Of a DNA stretch of 64,000 bases, positions 28,501 through 37,400 are shown one piece after another. The stretch comes from Anopheles merus (lineage: Eukaryota; Arthropoda; Insecta; Diptera; Culicidae). Numbering within the stretch: the first letter of the stretch is position 1; each line of letters starts with the position of its first letter. Location: NCBI RefSeq assembly GCF_017562075.2, contig NC_054083.1, forward strand, positions 28,119,558-28,183,557. The letters are read 5' to 3'. The notes beneath the pieces were generated by a model. It was given only the letters and a program-made list of their open reading frames with translations, did no database searches and was not told where the DNA came from. The translations under genes and the position numbers were made by a program.

Positions 28501-31500
28501 GTTTACCTTGAGCTGCACTATGCAGCTTCATTTTCTTGAATTTTAAAGCAGCTTTATTGATGGTGTTACCATCTGAATTGGCCGAATAACATTCGATATG
28601 TCAGTTGCTCAACCAATCGTGGGTACATACATACGCTTTTTCGCAATCCTTTGCCAATGTTTTGGCTAGTTTTCCACCAAGACCTATCATTTGATTTCTT
28701 TCGATAGATTATCTTTCTGAGTATTGATTTGAAATAAAGAGCAAGATTATTTTAATAAGTCAGTTTTAATTTGTTAAAAACATGTTAAAAAAATCCTTAA
28801 CCCATTACCACACGGGTACATTTTTTTTGTTTAGAATTGTTTAGATGTATAGATACGTAACGTATGGAATTTCATACGCTGGGCAGATAGGCAAGGTAAA
28901 AACGGAAAGCATTTTCACGGAAACACGGAAAGCGAAAACCGTACTTTTTTGTTTTTTTCAACAAAATATATTGAAAAAGGGAGTTAAAATTAAATAGATT
29001 TATTAGCTTCAGATTCACTAAGAGGGCTTAAAAGAGGCTTAAAAGTAAACACCAATTTTAATTTGGTTTTACTATTTTCTTCAAATATTGTGCTCGATAT
29101 TTCGTTTAATACTTGCCTTGTTTGGATTTGTCACAAAATTTAAAAAAATCATGAATCTTTCAAGATAGAAAACGACGACAACTCCTCACTATTAGTCACT
29201 TTTCCATTTTGCTTTATTTCCCTCGATCTTTGCACTCTTCAAACGCAACGAAAACAACAAAAACTGACAAGACCCGTCAAACATTGCGAGGGTTGCAAGT
29301 GGTATCATCTGCTCGAAATCTTAGGATTTTTTAAAAATATTTAAAATTTATTCACAAATCATTTTTTTGCTGTGTTGTTCGACGAAAAGATCACTTTTCC
29401 AATTAATTTGGATTTTTGCAAAATAAATTTCAAAATTTAGGCGTGTTTAGTAAGCTACAATTTGCAATCTTGTACCTGCTCTCAAGGTGCTACAATTATA
29501 ACTGCTAAAACTAGGAGTGAAAAAACTACCAAGGCTCGCCAGCTCTTCAAAGCGAGGGCTCTGGGGCGGTGAACTTGTACGAGCCCTGGCGCGCCCTCGC
29601 AAATCACTGTCAATTGCATGGCGGGGAATCACTTCTGGCACAAAAAGCACTCTTAAATTTTCAGCTTCTATCATGTTCAATATGCTAATCAGCTTAGTTT
29701 CATAGGAATTTGATTACCAAAAACGGAGTATTTTGTGTATGAAATTTCAAACGCTGGGCACCAATGGGTTTATAATGGGACACTCATGAAGCACTGATGG
29801 GTTAAAATTAAAAAAAAAAACCTGAGGGTTCAATGAACACAAACTACCATATTTAAGGTTACAATTTAGTCTTGTTGCTCAGTGAACTACAATTTAGTTT
29901 TGGCAAACTGGAATTCAATAGTAATCATAAGATTAATAGGATAATTTACCATTACCTTTTCTTTTGGGTAAAATCGTAACAATCGTGCCATATTTTGATG
30001 TGCGAGTAATTTGTGGGCAGCAATAACAGACAAGATGTGCTGTGGAAAAAAATATTAAATACTTTCTTTTGATCTTATTAAACATGCTTTTTATGCTACA
30101 GTATTTTGCCTTGATATAGTTTTTTGTACCAAAATATGACCAAATTCACGCTTAAACACCTGTTTTTAATGAAGTGAATCATTAAATCCATTGATAAGGA
30201 CAATTAACCTAGAAATGACGTATATTCATAAATTTCAGGTTCTTTTTCCTTCTAAAAAATCGTTTGAGATGTCACATAGAATGTGAAAAGTGAACTTCAA
30301 AATAGCGCAGAAAGAACTGTGAAAACCATAGAAACAGTCAACGCTCTATCAAAACATTAAAAAAACGTTCCAACCTCTTCGCTCTCTTCCCAGGTGAACC
30401 AGAACAACATTACGCCGAAGCCGTTCGGCGCTCCGCTCCCGGTGAGCCCGCTGGCCCAGGTCCAGCCGCCGGCCTCGTACCCGCCGGTGGCCGGCAGCGT
30501 CCCGACGCCCTTCTCGGCCGCCCTCGTCGGCGCCCCGCCGGCCCAGCCCGCTCCGATGGCGGCGCCGGCCCCGGCCCCGATGGCGGCGGCACCAGCACCG
30601 GCCCCGATGGCTGCCCCAGCCATGGCACCGGCTTCCGTGCCCACTCCACAAGGTTGTTACTAAATTACTATGCTTTCGCTGTTATCTTTCTCTTGTTGTT
30701 TTTTATCTTCCCACCCCTCCCGTTTTGTTTTTACACCTTACCCTTTTGTTGTCATTTTTGATTGTGGTTATCTAAAAAAAAACACACAAAATCCTACGCC
30801 ATATGTTTTAACCGATTATTTTCACGAACGTCCTGAGCGGTCTGGTTGTCTGAGAGAGAGAGAGAGAGAATGTTGGAGGAGACAGGAGGAGTACTTAGTA
30901 GACAATCACAATCGTTTGTAATGAGTTCGTGTCTTTTTTTTTTTCACTATTTCGGTGTGTTATTCACGGCCTTCATTTTTCGTATTTCCATTCCCACCAT
31001 TTCCCATCGCATCGCATCAATTCTGTGCAATGAAACAATCATCGAAAATAATCAAACTGTAAAAAACGCGTTGAAAATCGATACAAACAAAAAACCAAAA
31101 CCATCTCACATCTTCCGACCTACACCCAACCTTCATCGAACAACGCGGTGCAGCGAAGAGCCAGTTCCTGGGCAGGAAGCCAACCTTTAACTTCCGAGGT
31201 ACTGTGTCCGTGGCCTGACCATGGTCTGCGCTCTGCCAGAACCCTGCCCACTAAAGCACTAGCCGGGAGCTGCCGCGCGCGCGTATTTCCCTTTACCCCT
31301 TGTATCCATGCCATCCCTTTCTGTGTTCATGTGTGTCTTTGCGTGTGTCTTCAAACGCTTTGCATCTATCTCGCTTTCTTTCTTTTCTTTCTCTTCCTGT
31401 GCCGTTTGCTATTCTATTTCACTCGATACGTCCCACTCGTCCCGCTGTGCTTCGCTGTGTGGTTTTGTTCTCTCGTAAAAACCCTTCATTGCTTTTGGGC

Positions 31501-34402
31501 CGTTTTGTAACGAATTGCACTTTGCACCACTGTGCACCACTCGCTTACTGCTTGACGACTAACAAACTGCGGTGACAATTGTAAAAAAAAACATGGCCAC
31601 GCTGGAAACAAACACAAAAAACGCGCGTCGCATCTCGGGGCATTCAACGGAAATGTGCAACAACGAATAAGATGGTGGCGCGGAGCAAGAGCCGGCAGAA
31701 AACGAGTCCGAAGAAAAGGCCGAAGGGGAAGCGGACGACGGTGCACGGGAGCGAAGCGAATCGCCCGCGCCCGTCTTTGCCTGGCCGCCGAAGCCGGAGG
31801 TGGTGGACACGATACCGACGGCGACGCCGATCTACATACCGCCGCCCGAGACGCAGCGCGTCGTGATCAAACCGATCACGGTCGTGCCGCCGATGAAGGT
31901 GAAGGAAAAATCGAAAACGCCACCGGACGACGCAGCCGGCCAGCAGCAGCAGCAGAGCAAGTCGGCGCCGGAACTGTGCCACCGGCAGGACGAAACCGAG
32001 CAGCAGCAGCAGCAGCACCAGGACGATGAAGAGCTGTCCGATTCGTTCGGCATGACGACGACGACCACCGCGACGACGACGACGGCCAACTCGGCCTCGT
32101 CCGAGGAGTACCGGATGTACCAGACGCAGTGCTCGCAGCCGATCGTGACGTACTACGACACGCCCCAGTACGAGCTGGAGCGGCCGTTCTCGTCCGGCCA
32201 GCGCAGCGCACAGGCAAGTACGGGCGCCATGTCCGACGCGTCCTACACGCACTTCGTCTTCCGCGATCCGCCACCCGAGGAGGAGGAGGAAGAGGAGGAG
32301 GTGGAGGGGGAGGAGCCAGTGGCGCAGCAACCACCGGAGCAGCAGCAGCCGGCGGCAACGGCGGCCGCCGATCCCGACCGGCCCCCCAAGCGCGTCGAGT
32401 TCGTCGACTATGGCCGCGAGCTGGAGCGGTACGTGCGGGCCGAGCAGGAGAAGGAGGCCCGCCGGCGGGCGCTCGAGGAGGAGATGGCCGAGGCGGCCCG
32501 GCGCCGGACCGAGCAGCCGCCCCACTACACGCTGCCCGCGGTGCCACCGACCGAGCCACCGCAGCTGCCCCCGTCCGCTATACCGAACCCGACGCCCAAG
32601 CAGTGGCAGTCGGCGCTGGTACAGGCGCTCTGCGTTGCGCCGCCCGATCCGATCCACCTGACCGCGGACCAGATCGAGCAGGCGAACTTCATGCGCTCGC
32701 GCAACGAGGCGTACCGGCGCGAGCAGGAGGAAACGAAGATGCGCCAGCTGGAGGCGCTGCGGCGGCAGGTCGATGCGCTCGAGCGGCGGCTCGGCCAGCA
32801 GCCGGAACCGGAGCCGGCTCCGCTGCCGGCCGGCCCGCCGCTCGATGTGCCGCGGCGCGGCGAGGTGATGGCGAGGCTGCTCGCGACCTCGACCGCCCGC
32901 TCGCAGCGCTTCCCGCCGCACTACGTGCCGGTGGTGCCGCTGCCGGCCGAAACGCAACCCTACTTTCCGCCTCCCCACTCGATGGAGCCGATCCGGAGCG
33001 AGAAGATCTCGGCGATGCGCAACGAGTCCCCGTTCGTGGAGGCGCTCAAGACCGCTCCGTACACTCCGTTTCAGCAGTTCGGGCGCGAGATACCGTCGCA
33101 GATGGAGGACCTGCCCGTGCCGAGCGGACGGCTCTCGATGATGGACGCGCTGGCGACGGCCTCGGACCGCCCGTACACCCCGTTCAGCGAGGTGCGGTTC
33201 GACCGGAGCTCGGACGTGTACCAGGACATGGTGCGGGAGCAGCCGTCGGTGCCGGTCGATCCGGACCGCCAGTGTTCGGCGTTCGCGAACGTGGGGGGCA
33301 ATCGTACGCCGAAACCGTTCGTCCCGGTGGTGCCCGAGATTCGCGAGGTGCCGCCGGAGGAGCCGGAACGGGCGGAGAGTTCACGCCGCAGCTCGGTGGT
33401 GGCGGTGGAGAGTCGTCGCTGCTCCAAGGTGGCCACGGCCGAGGAGGTCCGCCGGGCCTCGACGGTGGCCACTGCGGCAGCGGCGGTGGTGGAGAGCCGC
33501 CGCAGCTCGACCGCGACGCTCGAGAGCCGCCAGGACAGTCGGCGCGGCTCGGGCGGCAGCGGCTCTGCAGACACTGCGCAAGCGACGAACCCTCCGGCAC
33601 CCAAGCCAACCGTCACCACCGGCACCGCGAAGGAACCGCTCTACCCCGGCCACGATGCACACCCCCCGGAGCACTACTCGCTGGCACTGCGGCGCGAAAC
33701 CAAATCACCCCTGAACCACCCGGCCGAGATCCCACCCTACCAGCGCAAGTGGTTCAACCTGCCGACGCAGAACCCACCGCGCACGCCCGAGCCCGAGGAG
33801 CTGCGCACGAACGTTCCGCTGGCCTTTGTAAATACACACTCGCACACTGCCGCCCTGTCGAAGCCGGTGGCGAAACCGCCCGGCCGGCCTGTAAATAAGC
33901 CGCCCGCCACGCCGTACACCACCATCCAGAACCGCAACATCCCGGTCGTTACTGGGGCAGCTCCGGCAGAGCTGGACGCCGAGCTGGCCCAGTACCACAG
34001 CGCTCACGCCCGTCTCGCCCACAAAGGTGTCATCGACCGCGGGCAGTCGTTCACGCCGTCGCTCATCCTGACGAAGCACGCGACCAGCATCCCGTACTAC
34101 CAGCACCAGCTCGGGTTCGAGGAGTACTTCGCGGAGGTGAAGCAGTTCGATGGCCACACGACGCCCCAGCCGAGCCGCACCAAGTCGCCGGCATTTGGGC
34201 CGCCGCCGAACCCGCTTAAGCCGCACGTGCCACCGTCCCGGGAAGGCATACCGGTGGAGTCGGGCCTGTACCTGTCGATGGGTAAGCTGCACGGTGTGCC
34301 GTGGTACGCGAACAAGGACCACGTGCCGGCGGACATTCAGAAGAAGATGCAGGAGCAGCTGCATCTCGAGGCGACGCAGCGCTTCGGGCGCAGCAGTGTC
34401 GT

Positions 34403-34438
<36 letters not shown>

Positions 34439-37400
34439 TCAGGAGGTCACGCACGAACAGGTAACGATGAGTAGCAGCGTGACTACCGAGCAGCAGCAGC
34501 GGCAGCAGCAGCAGCAACGCATGACCAGGGAGGAAGCGTCCGCGGAACGGGCGATTCAGAGCGCCCAGCAGGTAGGCAATGCGTTGATCCAAAAGCGCAC
34601 GCGCTTCGTAGAGGAGCATGAGTCTAGTAGCCGCAGCCAGTCGGTGTCGCGTAACGCACCCAGCGAAAGCTCACGATATTCTTCCAAAATCAAGGAGGAC
34701 GAGGCGCCCCAGAAGGGCTTTGTGGCGCAGCAGACGCGCCGCTTCTCGGGCCAGGACGAGGCCCTCAATCTGCCGCCCCAGCCGACCGAGCAGGAGCAGA
34801 AGGAGCAGCAGCAGCAGCAGGAGCAGCAAGCCGAGCAAGCCGCCCTCATCCAGCAGCTGCAGGAAGAGCAGCAGAAGCGCCAGATTGCACCGCCGAAGAA
34901 GGCCGCCCCGCCGGCCCCGATCCGTCACGTGGAGCCGCCCACACCGAAACCGGCCCCGCCACCGACCTCCTTCCCGTCGACGGACCTGTTCTCGGAGGAG
35001 TTTGTCGATCACTTTCCGCACATTAGCGCGCGCAAGGCAAGCGTACTGCTGCCGCCGAAGCCGGCCACCCGACCGGACTGCGTGAGCCCGAGCTCGTTCA
35101 AGGCGCAGTTCAACGAGTTCATGATCGGTGCCGGCCCGATGCCCCCGCTGCCGCCGATGCGCGAGGAGGACGACGGCGTCGAGCCGGACACGCGCAGCGA
35201 CACGCAAAAGCTAATCCAATCGTGGCCACCGCAACTGCCACCGCAGCCGGCGGCTGCTCCGGCGACCGTGGTGGCGCCCCCCGCGAACGGTGCGGCGCCC
35301 GCCGGCCCGCAGCCCGCCAGCAAGCCGTCCAGCCGCAGTAACAGCACGGCTTTCCTTGACTTTCTTAACCGACCCACGCTCAACCCGAATACTGACCGTT
35401 CCACTGATCGCGCAGGTACGAACTCGTTCAACAAGGGACGGGCCGCGTGCTCGACGTCGGCCCCCAACCGCGGGCGGGGCGTGATGAACAAGGCTGTCGG
35501 ACCGGGCGGCCGTGTGCCGCTATGCGGATGCTGCCAGCAGCAGATCAGGTGTGATATTCTCCGACGCTACTATTGGAGTGTTTGTGTGTGTGTGATGATG
35601 TTGCAGTTTATTTGGTGCTGATGTGTGGCCTTTGCATGATCTTTGTTTGAAAAGGGATGTACAGAAGCACTGGAATATAAAGGAATTCGTGGTCGAACTT
35701 TTGACGAAAAAGACCTTTAAGACCTTTACAGCGTGTTATTAAGTTAAGAGTAATGCTAAGAGTTGCTTGATCGCTAAGAGCACGGCCATCCCCTCAATGG
35801 CCAAAAAAGCTTCCACCTGCCGCCGCCAGATGCGCTACTGAAAATCGAAATTACACTAGCGAGTACGGACAATGTACGCCGGCCTCAAGGATGGTGTCAT
35901 TATATGTCTCCTTTATAGCTTCTTTAACCCCTCTTACTTTTAGTTTCTAAGTTTAAGCATGTATTTTATTTAATTTTTCCTAATCGCACTGTTTAGCCGC
36001 TTTGAGTGTTGTTTTGATGTGTTTGTTTTGCATTTTATTTTTTTTTGTCTCCGTTTTTCTCGCTGTGCCCACTAACCAAACGTAGCCGCTGGTCCGCGCA
36101 TCGAGGAGGTCGACCATGCCACCCTGCTGCTAGACAGCTCGGTAAGCAAGCTAGCCTGCATGAGCAACAACGCCGACTACCGCAAGCAAGCGTCCAGCGT
36201 GCTGAAGGACATGCTCGAAGCCAGACTACGCAAAACGGACGCCAGCGTGCGAACAAAAAACAAGGAAAATCTGCAGCACAGCAATGGCACGCCGGCGCCC
36301 ACCATCGGCCACCGTGCGGGTGGCTTTCCGCTTGCTAACACCAACGGCAAAGCAGGCGACGAACCCAAGCCCGTACCGCCGTACACAAATGGCACGGCTG
36401 CGGTACCGTCCAAGCAAGCCGCTTTCCCACCCAACGGACAGCATGATCTCAGCGTGTACTCGACCCAAATCACCGTTCCAGTGGCGCCGCTGGCAGCGTC
36501 CGATCTCGGCAAGGTTATACTGCGCCCGAAGAACAACAACAACCACGCCACGGACATGAATGGGTCGCAGGCCCCGATCAGCGGGCGCAAAGTAAGTTCC
36601 GAGCTGACGTCGCACGCACGCGACCGACGCTCGTACGTGGAGCGCAATAACAATGTTGCTGCACCGCACGAAAAGAAACAAATGCAGCGCGACAGTGCAG
36701 CGACACAACCCCAGGAACAGGATCCGGTAGCGAACGGTAGTGCGCTGGCCCTGCTCAAGGACAAGAATCCAATCTGTAACGTGTGTGATCACAAGATCGT
36801 TACGTAAGTACGGGGCGCTGCCGGGGTTCGAGCCGTCCCGGCGAACGCTTTTTATCTTTCTTCTTGTGGTGGTGGTTTGAGTTGTATGTGTGTGAACTGT
36901 GGGTGATTAACGATGGGCTTGCGCGAGCATGACACTGCTAACACTTGGAAAACACCTTGCTTCTCTACAGAGGACCGTTCATTACGGCGCTGGGACGCAT
37001 CTGGTGCCCGGATCACTTCATCTGCCACAACGCCAACTGCAAGCGTCCGCTCGCTGACATTGGGTTCGTCGAGGAGAAGGGCGATCTGTACTGCGAGTAC
37101 TGCTTCGAGGAGTTCTTGGCCCCACTGTGCTCGAAGTGCAATGGCAGAGTTAAGGTAAGCAGTGTCATCGAGCGGTTTCATTTCAATGAATTGTCTGGGT
37201 ATTAATACACTTTATGTTGTTGTCTTCACTCTCACAGGGCGATTGCCTGAATGCCATCGGCAAGCAGTTCCATCCGGAGTGCTTCAAGTGCACGTACTGT
37301 GGCAAGCAGTTCGGCAACAGCCCGTTCTTCCTGGAGGAGGGTGATCCCTACTGCGAGAAGGACTGGAACGATCTGTTCACGACCAAGTGCTTCGCGTGCG

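Noticed and set aside
31644..32978. 444-residue open frame on the minus strand opposite the giant Zasp52 exon
   Set aside because: It is a product of GC-rich third codon positions in the sense frame. The translation is Arg/Leu/His low-complexity with no domain, and the sense frame has clear protein features.
32129..33898. 589-residue + strand frame overlapping the giant exon
   Set aside because: Gly/Ala/Arg-rich shadow of the true frame. There are no recognisable motifs and no splice signals that would use it.
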